Part shown: piece after piece, positions 19,831-31,400 of the stretch | How positions within the stretch are numbered: the first letter of the stretch is position 1 | How the letters are laid out: each line of letters begins with the position of its first letter | Assembly: GCF_947502415.1 (NCBI RefSeq) | Contig: NZ_CANMZV010000013.1 | Span: 83,702 to 147,701 of the forward strand | Direction of reading: 5' to 3' | Origin: an uncultured Photobacterium sp. | GTDB lineage: Bacteria; Pseudomonadota; Gammaproteobacteria; Enterobacterales; Vibrionaceae | Length of the DNA: 64,000 bases | Notes under the pieces: model-generated | Seen by the model: only the letters and a program-made list of their open reading frames with translations | What the model was told of the DNA's origin: nothing | Database searches by the model: none | Program-made: the position numbers and the translations under genes

Positions 19831-22800
19831 TTACTTTCTCAGCTTTTCTGGCACAGTATACTCACCGGTAAAGCGAGATTTTTCAGTCACTACCGGAGAG
19901 TCAATCGGCCCTTTCACTGCATAGTTGACCTGAGTAAATACATCCAACACCGGCGAGAGCGCCGTTGATATCGCAAAAACATAAATCGCGGTATGTGGCG
20001 CCACGGCAAAGGCAGTCAGAACCGGAATGCCGGACGTCAAGTCAGGAATAAACTTCACGTTAGCATCCACGGTTTCATTTACAAGGTTAGCACTTCCCTG
20101 AATAAACATATCACCGGCCAAGGCTTGCATTTCAATATCATCGGTTTCAAACAAGCCATTTTCAATCCGCCCCGAACCTTTGATGTAATTAAACGCCAGA
20201 CCATCATCAAAGATACCTGAAAAATCGAGCTGCATTTTTCGCACAATTGAGTCGATACTGAATAATCCAAGCAAGCGCCCTGCACCACCGACTTCGCTGA
20301 CCACCCCTTTACCGGTTTCGGTTTTCAGCTCCCCCGTCAAGGTCTCGCGGTGCATACGCCAAGGCGCGCCCTGCCACTGGATTGAGGCATAGCTGCTAAA
20401 CTTCGCTCCCTGAATTCCCCCAGAGACACCAAACCGCCCCATCAGATCCGAACTGTTCTCGCCTTCAATATCAAAAGCTATTTGAGTTTCATTCTGCTCA
20501 CTGTCCAGTGTCCAGTGTCCATCCAGGCTCAGCGTCGTCGTACCGGAATCTATCATGAAGTTACGCAGCTCCAGTGTCGTTCCTTCACGGCGCAACTTGC
20601 CCGACATCTTTCCAAGACGATACCCCTGCAACCACGCGTCCTCCAACTGAAAATCAATTTCCGGCATATTCGCCATCATATTACGGTCAAAATCAGTGGC
20701 CGGTGGAATATTGCTTTGCGGCACGTATTTTTCGCGAGACGATGGGTCATCCACCTTCTCGAGATCCACACCCGGCAAGTTCAGGTGCATATTTTCCAGC
20801 GAAAGCCTTAGCGGCGAACCATCAGGCCAGAAAGCTTCCCCTTTCATCTCCCTGCTCCCCAGGAGCATATGCCACTGTCCCGGTTGTCGACGGACAGCCA
20901 AATCAACATCATTCCAGCTCAGCGAAGCAAGCTGCAACGTCTCAATCTGGCCATTAACCCGAGTTGGCAAAGGCAATGCTGGCATCACAGCCGGCTTTCC
21001 ACTGTTCGCCATCTGGGTTGCCTTTTCATTTATTTCACCAGCCAGGTCTAGCCAACGATCAGCATCCAACGCTGCCGTGTTAATCCGCAACACATGGCTG
21101 TCACGAGAAAGCGTACGTGGCTTGCCGCTTCCCACCAGCAATTCACTGGCATCAATTTCCAAGCGCTCAGGAACCAGATTGATAATCGCCTGATAGGTTG
21201 CATCCGGCACGACGACTTTCCCGGTCAGTGATTCAGCATTCCCTGTCGCATTAACACGAGCTTGCGCTTGAGTACCCAAAGGCATCTGTAGCGGGTAAGG
21301 TAGCTGACTATCAACAGCGGAAAGATCAGCGGTCAGCTCAACATCATAATTAAAGCCGGTATCATGCAAGCTGACACCAATACCGGCCTGCCATGGGCTG
21401 CGACCAGAGACATGCGCTAGCAACGGATCATCGAGCTGCTGCTGCAATATTACGACCTGCCAGTCTCCAGCCACATTAATATCAACCTGATAACCCGTAT
21501 CAACGCTGTTTCCGGCAAATCCGAAAGTTACAGGCTGAGCCAGCAACACACCATCCAGCCCTTCGGCCTTAATCACATCGTTATCAAAACTCAGGCTACC
21601 AGTAACTTGACTGATCTTGAGCTGCGGCGTTTCCATTACCAACTGGTTATCCTGTAGCTTCGCCGAGCCCCAAGCCCTGACTTCACTACCATCAAAAGGA
21701 ATATCCAGTTTGAAGCGAGTGTTCACCGGCCCACTGACCTGTACCGTCGTCATTGCAGCCCCGACCGAATCTACCAACGGGGTCGCCAGCATGTAATCGC
21801 GGATCTGCTCGCCTTCAGCGCCGACCTCAAGTGACAACTTCAAATGACCGCCTTCCCTCAACTCAGCCTCTCCCGTAACCTGAGACGCCGTTGCCCCCAT
21901 GGTTTTGGCATGACTGGCATTAAGAGACATAAGGTCATTTTCAAAATGCAAATTTAGCTTCAAGTCTGTTAGCTCTGGCCAGGCGGTATCAAAACTAAAA
22001 CGCCCCTCACGCAGCGGTACGTAAGCTTGGAAAACACCCTCATGATTAGCGTACGGGAAATCAGCCAGTTCACCGTACCACAGCAGCTGAGCTCGTTCGG
22101 CTTTACCGCCGCGAATCGCTGCAGACAGATAGTCGGTCAACTTTTCCCCCAATGCCAATGCAGGCAAATAACGCCAGGTTTCACCGACATTGCTGGCTAA
22201 AACCTCACCATAAAATGACAGCCAGGCCGGAGAGTCAGATGGGAAATCCAGCCGAAACTGGCCGTCTGCTTTCAAATGTGGGGTCAATACCGACAGCTGA
22301 TCACTCCACAGCCGCCAGCCATCATTACCAACCTGCCAGTAAGCAGTTACTTCGCCTTTGGATATCGGCAGTGGTGCCTGGAACACATTGCCGTAAGGCA
22401 ACATATCATCAGCCAGATGCAGCACCGCCTTTCCACCATTCAAGTTACCGGACACCTGCGCATCCAGTTTATGGATTTCAGGCAACAACTCCCACTGCTT
22501 CATACCAAATTGCTTCAGCTCCGCAGAAAAGCGCGGTGATTGGCCGCTATGAGCTGACACACGGATATCCTGCATCTGGCCTGACGGCTGTAAGGCATAC
22601 AAAATGTCAGCTGCCGTACTGTCTTTAGGTAAAAAGCTTACAAAAGGAAGCAGGTGCTCCAACGACAATTGACTCAATGCTAACTGCCAACGCTCTGGCT
22701 CCCACTGCGCGGTGACATCAAATGCAGGCCACTGCACTTTGTCGGTTTGCAGGTTCAACTGATCGCTGTCAATTCGCCATCCGTTTTTACCGTCAGCTAA

Positions 22801-23721
22801 CAGTAAAGGCGTCAGCCCCACCAGCCCCTGACGGATCCGGAATTCATGCTTTTCGTTTCCCCAGTGCCAGCGTAAATAGCTATCATCCAACCGAGCCAGA
22901 CTATTAACTACCCGGCCACTTTTCAGATTGAGCCAAACTTCAGCATTAATATTACTGCCTGTGACATCGGCCTCACCCAGCATTTGCTTGTTCAGCCACG
23001 GGGTAATAGATAGATTCTGAGTCTGGACATAAATACTTCCCGACATCTCTGGCAAAGAGCGCTTAGCCGATAAGTTAGCAATCACTCGCATCTGGCTGAA
23101 ATGAGTATCGGCAACGCTTACCACCCCTTCAGCAAGGTGCTGACCGCCAGTACCGTCCCACTTCAGTTCATTAATGTCGATGCGCTGCTTATTACCTGCC
23201 GGCGAGATCAGGGTGATATCAGAATTTCTTAACGAAAATTTGCCCAACTGAACAAAGATCAGTTCTTCAAGCCGGGAAATAGTCGAAGCCTGGCTATTAC
23301 CTTTGGTAACCGGAGCCGAGCTCTGGCTAAACACCGAGCCAGGTAACCGGGTCAAATCCAGACTCAACCGATCAATACGGATATCTTTGAAAACGGGACG
23401 CATTTCAAGCGCAGAACGCAGCATGTCGAACTGCATCTCGACATCCCCAACCCGGACAATCGAATCCGGGTCATCGCTCGCCGCAACACTCACTCCCTGC
23501 AAAAGCAGGGAAGGTCCAAGGTTTCGCCAGTGGCCTTCAACATGGGCGATCTCCAGGCGCATTTCAGCCTGTTCCGATGCCCACTGGCGGATAGGTTCTC
23601 GATATTCGTTTAGCTGGGGAAGGAAAAAACGCAGACCACTAATAGCAATAGCGGCCAGTACCAACATCGTCAGTACCAGCCACATTAATCCACGCACCAG
23701 ACGAACTGGAACTGTTGTCAC
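19831..23721 (-). CDS. yhdP: YhdP, AsmA-like phospholipid transport protein
   Basis: YhdP is a very large AsmA-family protein proposed to bridge the periplasm and carry phospholipids to the outer membrane, with TamB and YdbH. The 1296-residue product has one N-terminal membrane helix (about residues 9-32) and a long periplasmic body of repeated beta structure (DUF3971 then AsmA_2). The C-terminal FNYIKGSGRIENGLFETDD and MFIQGSANL segments are typical. It starts at GTG 23721. It is encoded 21 bases after rng, in the mreBCD-maf-rng-yhdP order seen in E. coli. Confidence 0.94.
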   Translation of the reverse strand: MTTVPVRLVRGLMWLVLTMLVLAAIAISGLRFFLPQLNEYREPIRQWASEQAEMRLEIAHVEGHWRNLGPSLLLQGVSVAASDDPDSIVRVGDVEMQFDMLRSALEMRPVFKDIRIDRLSLDLTRLPGSVFSQSSAPVTKGNSQASTISRLEELIFVQLGKFSLRNSDITLISPAGNKQRIDINELKWDGTGGQHLAEGVVSVADTHFSQMRVIANLSAKRSLPEMSGSIYVQTQNLSITPWLNKQMLGEADVTGSNINAEVWLNLKSGRVVNSLARLDDSYLRWHWGNEKHEFRIRQGLVGLTPLLLADGKNGWRIDSDQLNLQTDKVQWPAFDVTAQWEPERWQLALSQLSLEHLLPFVSFLPKDSTAADILYALQPSGQMQDIRVSAHSGQSPRFSAELKQFGMKQWELLPEIHKLDAQVSGNLNGGKAVLHLADDMLPYGNVFQAPLPISKGEVTAYWQVGNDGWRLWSDQLSVLTPHLKADGQFRLDFPSDSPAWLSFYGEVLASNVGETWRYLPALALGEKLTDYLSAAIRGGKAERAQLLWYGELADFPYANHEGVFQAYVPLREGRFSFDTAWPELTDLKLNLHFENDLMSLNASHAKTMGATASQVTGEAELREGGHLKLSLEVGAEGEQIRDYMLATPLVDSVGAAMTTVQVSGPVNTRFKLDIPFDGSEVRAWGSAKLQDNQLVMETPQLKISQVTGSLSFDNDVIKAEGLDGVLLAQPVTFGFAGNSVDTGYQVDINVAGDWQVVILQQQLDDPLLAHVSGRSPWQAGIGVSLHDTGFNYDVELTADLSAVDSQLPYPLQMPLGTQAQARVNATGNAESLTGKVVVPDATYQAIINLVPERLEIDASELLVGSGKPRTLSRDSHVLRINTAALDADRWLDLAGEINEKATQMANSGKPAVMPALPLPTRVNGQIETLQLASLSWNDVDLAVRRQPGQWHMLLGSREMKGEAFWPDGSPLRLSLENMHLNLPGVDLEKVDDPSSREKYVPQSNIPPATDFDRNMMANMPEIDFQLEDAWLQGYRLGKMSGKLRREGTTLELRNFMIDSGTTTLSLDGHWTLDSEQNETQIAFDIEGENSSDLMGRFGVSGGIQGAKFSSYASIQWQGAPWRMHRETLTGELKTETGKGVVSEVGGAGRLLGLFSIDSIVRKMQLDFSGIFDDGLAFNYIKGSGRIENGLFETDDIEMQALAGDMFIQGSANLVNETVDANVKFIPDLTSGIPVLTAFAVAPHTAIYVFAISTALSPVLDVFTQVNYAVKGPIDSPVVTEKSRFTGEYTVPEKLRK

Positions 23722-23742
23722 TCAATAGCCTCGCATCGGTTA

Positions 23743-25212
23743 TTACATCATTACAACGTCAAACTGCTCTTGACTGTATAAAGGCTCAGCCTTGATTTTC
23801 ACCTGTTTACCGATAAACACTTCCAGCTCAGCCAGGGCATGATACTCATCGCCCGCTAATGCTTCACCGACAGCCGGGGCAACGTACACAACAAAGCGGT
23901 CAGCATCATAGGCCCGGTTAACGCGGGTAATTTCACGCAGGATCTCGTAACAAACACTTTCCACGGTTTTTACCGTTCCGCGACCTTCACAAGTAGGGCA
24001 AGTACCACACAAGACGTGCTCGATACTTTCACGAGTCCGCTTACGGGTCATTTCCACCAGTCCCAGCTGGGTAAAGCCATTGATATTGGTCTTAACCCGG
24101 TCATATGACAGCGCCTGCTCCAATGCCAGCAAGACTCGGCGGCGGTGATCTTCCTGAGCCATATCGATAAAGTCGATAATGATGATCCCACCCAAATTAC
24201 GCAGGCGAAGCTGACGGGCAATAGCCTTCGTCGCCTCGATATTGGTGTTGAAGATCGTCTCTTCCAAGTTGCGGCGACCAACAAAAGCCCCGGTATTGAT
24301 ATCCACCGTCGTCATGGCTTCTGTCTGATCGATAATCAAATACCCACCGGACTTCAGCTCAACCTTACGGTCCAGCGAACGTTGGATCTCACTTTCGGTA
24401 TCGTACAGGTCAAAAATCGGCTGCTCACCAGCATAATAGAGCAGCTTATCACTCAGCTCCGGCACGAACTCATCGGTAAACTCTTTCAGATTTTCAAAAC
24501 CAAGGCGGGAGTCCACCTGAATGCAATCCAATTCAGTACCAACAAAATCACGCAAAATCCGTTGTGCCAAGCCAAGCTCACCGTAAAGCATCGACTTCGG
24601 CTTATACTTCGACTTACGCTCCAATACCTTACGCCATAAATGCTTCAAAAATGCCGCATCTTGAGCCATCTCTTCCGACGTCGCCCCTTCGGCTGCCGTA
24701 CGGATAATAAAGCCACCAAGCTCGTCACAATATTTGTTCACGACCTTCTTCAGGCGCTCGCGCTCATCTTCGCTTTCAATCCGCTGAGATACACCGACGT
24801 GACCAGCTCCCGGCATAAAGACTAAATAACGCGATGGTAAAGTGACATCCGTCGTCAAACGCGCACCTTTGGTACCCAAAGGATCCTTAACCACCTGAAC
24901 GACCAGATCCTGGCCCTGGCGTACCAGCTCAGAAATGTCCCGAACCTGAAACTGCTGTTTCTCGTTTTCAGCCACGCACTCTGTGTGGGGAACAATATCG
25001 GAAGCGTGAAGGAAAGCTGCTTTATCTAGGCCAATATCAACAAAGGCAGCTTGCATACCAGGCAATACCCGGCTCACTCGACCCTTATAAATATTACCGA
25101 CAATACCGCGTTTGGATTCTCGTTCTATATGTACTTCCTGAAGGTTCCCTCCTTCAATCATTGCAACGCGTGTTTCACTAGGCGTCACATTAATCAGCAG
25201 CTCTGTGCTCAT
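23743..25212 (-). CDS. rng: Ribonuclease G
   Basis: RNase G matures the 5' end of 16S rRNA and degrades some mRNAs. The 489-residue protein has an N-terminal S1 domain (GNIYKGRVSRVLPGMQAAFVDIG), an RNase H-like fold, the catalytic aspartate in TTVDINTGAFVG and the zinc-link cysteines in CGTCPTCEGRG. The length and lack of a long C-terminal scaffold separate it from RNase E. It follows maf by 14 bases. Confidence 0.97.
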   Translation of the reverse strand: MSTELLINVTPSETRVAMIEGGNLQEVHIERESKRGIVGNIYKGRVSRVLPGMQAAFVDIGLDKAAFLHASDIVPHTECVAENEKQQFQVRDISELVRQGQDLVVQVVKDPLGTKGARLTTDVTLPSRYLVFMPGAGHVGVSQRIESEDERERLKKVVNKYCDELGGFIIRTAAEGATSEEMAQDAAFLKHLWRKVLERKSKYKPKSMLYGELGLAQRILRDFVGTELDCIQVDSRLGFENLKEFTDEFVPELSDKLLYYAGEQPIFDLYDTESEIQRSLDRKVELKSGGYLIIDQTEAMTTVDINTGAFVGRRNLEETIFNTNIEATKAIARQLRLRNLGGIIIIDFIDMAQEDHRRRVLLALEQALSYDRVKTNINGFTQLGLVEMTRKRTRESIEHVLCGTCPTCEGRGTVKTVESVCYEILREITRVNRAYDADRFVVYVAPAVGEALAGDEYHALAELEVFIGKQVKIKAEPLYSQEQFDVVMM

Positions 25213-25226
25213 GGTTGCCTCTAAAT

Positions 25227-25799
25227 TTACAAACTTAAAAAGTCTTGAACCATGATGTCGGTTTCCACTAACGGTAACCCCACCACAGCGTAATAACTGC
25301 CATCGATACGCTCGATAAACTTGCCGCCAATCCCCTGAATACCATAACTGCCCGCTTTATCCTGCGGCTCACCACTTTGCCAATATGATTCTATTTCTTT
25401 TTCGGACAAAGCCTTGAACCAGACATTTGTTACAACAAGCTTGGTTTCATGACGCTCCGCAGTTGCCAGTGTCACCGCTGTCATCACCTGATGTTGGCGT
25501 CCTGACAGCAGCATCAGCATTCGCTGCGCATCTGCAAAGTTTTTCGGCTTCTCTAAAATTTCATCATCTACTACAACAATAGTATCTGAACCCAGTACCG
25601 GTGTCTGGCCATCGGTTTCTTTCACTCCGGCCAACGCCTTATCCTGTGATAAGCGCTGCACATAATCCGCCGGTGTCTCACCGGGCTGATGGCACTCTTC
25701 GACATCGACAACAACCCGTTCGAAGGTATAGCCGAGCTGGGCTAAAAGCTCCTTACGACGGGGGGAGCCCGATGCCAGATAAAGCTGAACTACAGACAT
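25227..25799 (-). CDS. maf: Maf-family nucleoside triphosphate pyrophosphatase (YhdE type)
   Basis: Hydrolyses non-canonical or excess nucleoside triphosphates (dTTP/UTP preference in YhdE) and so limits misincorporation. The 190-residue product starts with the phosphate-binding ASGSPRRKELL motif, then has the TPADYVQRLSQDKA and VLGSDTIVVVDD segments of the Maf/HAM1 fold. Position between mreD and rng identifies it with YhdE rather than YceF. Substrate preference is inferred. Confidence 0.94.
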   Translation of the reverse strand: MSVVQLYLASGSPRRKELLAQLGYTFERVVVDVEECHQPGETPADYVQRLSQDKALAGVKETDGQTPVLGSDTIVVVDDEILEKPKNFADAQRMLMLLSGRQHQVMTAVTLATAERHETKLVVTNVWFKALSEKEIESYWQSGEPQDKAGSYGIQGIGGKFIERIDGSYYAVVGLPLVETDIMVQDFLSL

Positions 25800-25897
25800 G
25801 ATGGTACCATTTATTTAGATATCAAGAAGATCCACTCGATGCAATGGACGTTGTTAATCACAACCTAACACCGAACGGACCTTGTTTGAAAAGTTAT

Positions 25898-26386
25898 TTA
25901 ACGAATTGAGAACTTACGGCGCATTCGCCGCAGTAATAAAAACAGCCACGGCCAAAGCAGGAAGTTAAGCAAAACCGCCCACAGCCGCTGCGGTTCAAAC
26001 GTGATCACCGATACCAGATACTCAGCCCAGAACTCAATCAGCTTGCCAGCTAACGACAACAAGGCCACTAACATTGCCTGCTGCCACAACGACAGGTTCC
26101 GCAATACCTGAAAATTCAGCGCCACGATATAACACAACAGCGACATCATCATGCCTCGAACACCAAGGGTTGAACCTAACATCAGATCCCATAGCAAGCC
26201 CAGCAGCAATGCCGTGCCGACATTCACCCGGTGAGGCAATGCCAGTACCCAATAGAAGGTAACCAGCAACACCCATGATGGCCTGAACAGTTCCAGCTCA
26301 CCCGGCCACGGAGCCGCCTGGAGGATCAATGCCACAATAAAAGACAGCCAGATCAATAAGCGGCCATTCGGTCGACTATTCGCCAC
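25898..26386 (-). CDS. mreD: MreD, rod-shape determining membrane protein
   Basis: A 162-residue integral inner-membrane protein with about five hydrophobic helices, part of the elongasome with MreB, MreC, RodA and PBP2. The arginine-rich C-terminus (LLLRRMRRKF) is typical. Its start overlaps mreC by 11 bases. Confidence 0.93.
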   Translation of the reverse strand: MANSRPNGRLLIWLSFIVALILQAAPWPGELELFRPSWVLLVTFYWVLALPHRVNVGTALLLGLLWDLMLGSTLGVRGMMMSLLCYIVALNFQVLRNLSLWQQAMLVALLSLAGKLIEFWAEYLVSVITFEPQRLWAVLLNFLLWPWLFLLLRRMRRKFSIR

Positions 26387-27236
26387 TGTTGATCTCCCCT
26401 GCGATTAACGTTTCCCGCGGTGCCGGCCATACCAACAACAAGTAACGCAAGCGATCAAACTGTACTGTCGGTCTGGCTTTTATTTGTGCAAAAGGTCGTT
26501 TGTTATCAAACGAAAACTCAGTGACATGCCCAACCGGATACCCTTCAGGGAAACGGCCGCCCAAGCCAGAAGTCACCAGCAGATCCCCAACCAGAATATC
26601 AGTACTGCTTGGAACATGCTCAAGCTGGATCTGGTCGATCTGACCACTACCCGAGGCTATCACCCGGATGTCATTACGCACCACCTGAACAGGGATTGCG
26701 TGAGTCGAGTCGATCAGCAACAGCACCCGGCTGTTATGCGCCCCGACATAAGATACCTGGCCAACGATCCCTTTTTCATTGATCACCGGCTGGCCTTCAT
26801 AAACGCCATCGACTCGTCCCTTATCAATCATCACCTGGTGACTGTACGGGTCTGAGTCCACGGCCATCACTTCTGCGATCAGCTTTTTCTCATCACGAAC
26901 AAACGGTGAGCCCAACAGCTCCCGCAAACGCTGGTTTTCCTGCTTCAGCTGGTCGAGCAACAGTACATCGCTCTGCTTGACCAATAACTCTCGCTTAAGT
27001 GCTTTATTTTCTGCCAATAAACGCTGATGGGAGCTCAACTGCCCAGACACACCATCTAATAAATCTCGTGGCAAGTTTGCCGCATACTGAAGCGGGGCTA
27101 TCGCTGAGTTCAGCAGATAACGTACATTGGCGAAGGCATCTAGGCGGCTGTCGGCCAGCATCAAACTAGCCGACAGTAATAGGGCAAGACACAGGCGTAG
27201 TTGCAGAGAAGGACCTCTGCCAAATATAGGTTTCAT
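26376..27236 (-). CDS. mreC: MreC, rod-shape determining protein
   Basis: MreC is a bitopic inner-membrane protein that activates PBP2 in the elongasome. The 286-residue product has an N-terminal membrane segment (about 10-28), a coiled coil (about 65-105, LSSHQRLLAENKALKRELL region) and the periplasmic beta domain with DKGRVDGVYEGQPVI and LLVTSGLGGRFPEGYPVG. It lies 40 bases after mreB and overlaps mreD. Confidence 0.96.
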   Translation of the reverse strand: MKPIFGRGPSLQLRLCLALLLSASLMLADSRLDAFANVRYLLNSAIAPLQYAANLPRDLLDGVSGQLSSHQRLLAENKALKRELLVKQSDVLLLDQLKQENQRLRELLGSPFVRDEKKLIAEVMAVDSDPYSHQVMIDKGRVDGVYEGQPVINEKGIVGQVSYVGAHNSRVLLLIDSTHAIPVQVVRNDIRVIASGSGQIDQIQLEHVPSSTDILVGDLLVTSGLGGRFPEGYPVGHVTEFSFDNKRPFAQIKARPTVQFDRLRYLLLVWPAPRETLIAGEINSGE

Positions 27237-27276
27237 CTAACGCTATAACCTGTTTAGTCTATTGCCAGGACTGGCA

Positions 27277-28445
<1,169 letters not shown>

Positions 28446-31400
28446 TCACTTATTAATCCCCTTCTCTCCTCGATAAATAATCCGGTCATTTCCACGATAA
28501 ACACCGAAAGTTACTACCGCAGAAGGATCTTCATCGCCTTTACCCCGCCAATTATAAGTCAGCCATGGCTGATTAGAATACATACCAAAACAATTAATAG
28601 TGCTATCGCTATTATTTTTCTTAATTGGCTGACTCGCGGTTAATCGTTGCCAGAAACGCACCTGCTCACGAAAATAGTCAGTACGATCCGGTGTTGCTTC
28701 AAGCATATAACTTTCACCACTTTTTACGCTACCATTTCCTTGGGTGTATGATTTTGATTTAGCTGATTCATCCAAGCTGGTAGGCCATATAATCTGTTTA
28801 CAATAGCTATTACCATTAAAATGGCTAATAGCATCATCGGTATTCAATACAAAAGCTTGTACCACTGAATCCCAATATTCTGCCCGCAGCGGTATATTTA
28901 CCGGCTTATCAAACTGGGTATTCACATCTTCCAATTTCAACCTACCATAACGGGCATGAATATTTCCGGCCAAAACTTTAGCAGCTATAGGATCCTTTCC
29001 TGCGCTAGTGCGAACATCAAGATCTTTTACAGCAAAATCAGTACACCCCAGGTCACGACAATTACCTGATGGCCCCCTGCTGACGATTAATCCGAGCGCC
29101 ACATCATAAGGGCCATCCGGTATTGTCGTTTTCGGGGTTGCCTTGGTCACATCGCGCTTAAAACCTACTGCACGATTACTGACTTCCAACGTCGCCTTAT
29201 CCCAGCCAGAAAATAGCCCAGTCTTATCCAGCCTAGGTGTTAATTCATTCTTTGCCGTACCGGTAACATTGGCATCGGCTGCCACTAAATCCAACGCCTC
29301 CAGAAACCCAGATGCAAACCCACTATAGTTTAAGGTCGCGATTTCGTCCTTATTTCGGGCCTCAACTTTAAAACTGGCTGAAAAAGCCTGATCCATATAA
29401 GTAAACTTATCTGCAACAGCATTCTTGAGCTGACTACTCAATAAAGCAAAATGATGAGGATAAAATCGACCTACTCCCCCAACACCTTGCTCCACATCCA
29501 TCCCTAAGTAGGTGGCATCAGCCTGCAACCACAAGCTGCCTACTTCACTCCAGTTCAAATTATTGAGTGTCAGGCCGTCACGAGCCTCCTGAGTATTCGC
29601 AAAATGATACGTACCACTCCCTTGTAACAGGCCTTGCTCACCACCAACTGGCGTCGCCAGCTTATGGCTCAACACCATTGGGGCGGTAATTTCATCAGCC
29701 ACTGAATAATAATTTGGGGTTGACTGCTCCTCCCTGCACCATACGGAGTCTGTTGTGATGATATCGGCATTATTGTCTCCGCTGAAATCAGCCGAACGCC
29801 TCGCCAGTACCGATGACCAAATCACTGGCTTAAACGTCACACTAAACGCTTCCCCCGCCTTGGTAAAAGCATTACCAGCGGTTGCAGTACCGAAGAAGTC
29901 CGCATTACCACTTTTGGATTGGATATTACACATGGCAAAAGTATAGGGCCTCGAATGGATAACAGCCTTCCCAGCCAGCCCTTGCCAGTCCCTTTCGAAA
30001 TCTTCGCAGTCGACAATACTGTTATCACACTCTTTTGGCTGCCAAGCTTTATCAACCAACTCAAATGAAATCTCACCGGCATCGTGATATTTCACTGGTA
30101 ACCATGCCCAGCCATTTATAAAAGTAAGGTCATGCTCTTGTTTTTCGCCAGCCGATAACGTCATATTATCAATTTCAACACCATGGTTTCTGGTGGTCGG
30201 CCGTACATAACTGAGTGATTGAAAGCTCAGCTTTTTCAATGCACCTGGTGCTTCCTCACTATAATCTTTAATAGTTTCACACCCCTTGCCAGTATCCGCG
30301 ACAACCTCGACCAGTACTCGGTCTGGTTTACCCGCCACCAGTGAAACAGGATTTCCTCTATTTATCCTAAAGCCATAAGGCGAGAATCGATAAGGCCCGG
30401 CAGAATCAGACAGATCGTTAATAGAGCCCTCAATCATGATATCGCCGACCTTCTTGCTTTCCAGCCATAACGTCCGCTGCCCTCCTGAAAGAGGAGAAGC
30501 TATTGCTTCAGAAGTACAACGCGTCGCATCTTTTGATAACGCCCAGCAACTTTTGGCTGGGTTATCCGAGGTAACAGAAGCATTCAATGTACCTGAGTAA
30601 TCACTATTTAAAGTTCCGTCTTTCTTTCGAACCGAAAAAGATACGGGCATCCGCTCGCAGGTTAAGCCAAAAGCTTGCTGAGGCATAATATCCAGAACAT
30701 CTTTAGGCTGAGGAGTAAAACACTCACTGTCGCCGATAATTTTAGCCGTATTGCTTAGCTGGAGCTGACAAGCGGTTACCGCCCCGACTAAAGTGGTAGA
30801 ATTAGATAAAGTGACTGGACCTTGTGAGTAAATCCGGCCATTGAACTGCCCAGAGACATTAAGATCAACGGAATAATTCGTCGCAACCTGCGGAGGCCCA
30901 GCAGGATAATTGGCAGGAAGCGGGCACGCATTGCCGGAATTATAGGCAAAAACAGTCAGGTTATCAGCAGGGCTTGAAGTATTGACAGCCCCTCCAATAC
31001 TCAAAGTATCAAGAATATGAAGGGTAACTTGCCCCTTGATAGTCAGCTTCCCTCGAATATCAGCGGCATCGACCCAGTACTCACCGGAGGGCAGTATTAA
31101 ATTGCCGCCAGGTTCAACAGTTAAACCAAATGTCCAACCGCGAGCGGCATAAAAATACGTACCAGGAATCGCCTGTCGTTCATCCTTAATCACAATATTA
31201 TCCAAAGACTGCGATGCCCCGGAACTATTCCAGTTCAATATTTTCTTTAGGGCTTCCTTACCATTGAGTTCACAAGGCTTGCCATCACACAACGCCCCTT
31301 GAAGCTGTTCGGGCGGTTTATACTCACCAGAGGTATATCGGTTTACAATCTGATTTGAGAAACCAATCTTATATTCATCGGTGTTATTAATTTGAGTCCC

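Noticed and set aside
20482..21193. Several overlapping plus-strand frames inside yhdP
   Set aside because: Shadow frames opposite a long, well-supported gene.
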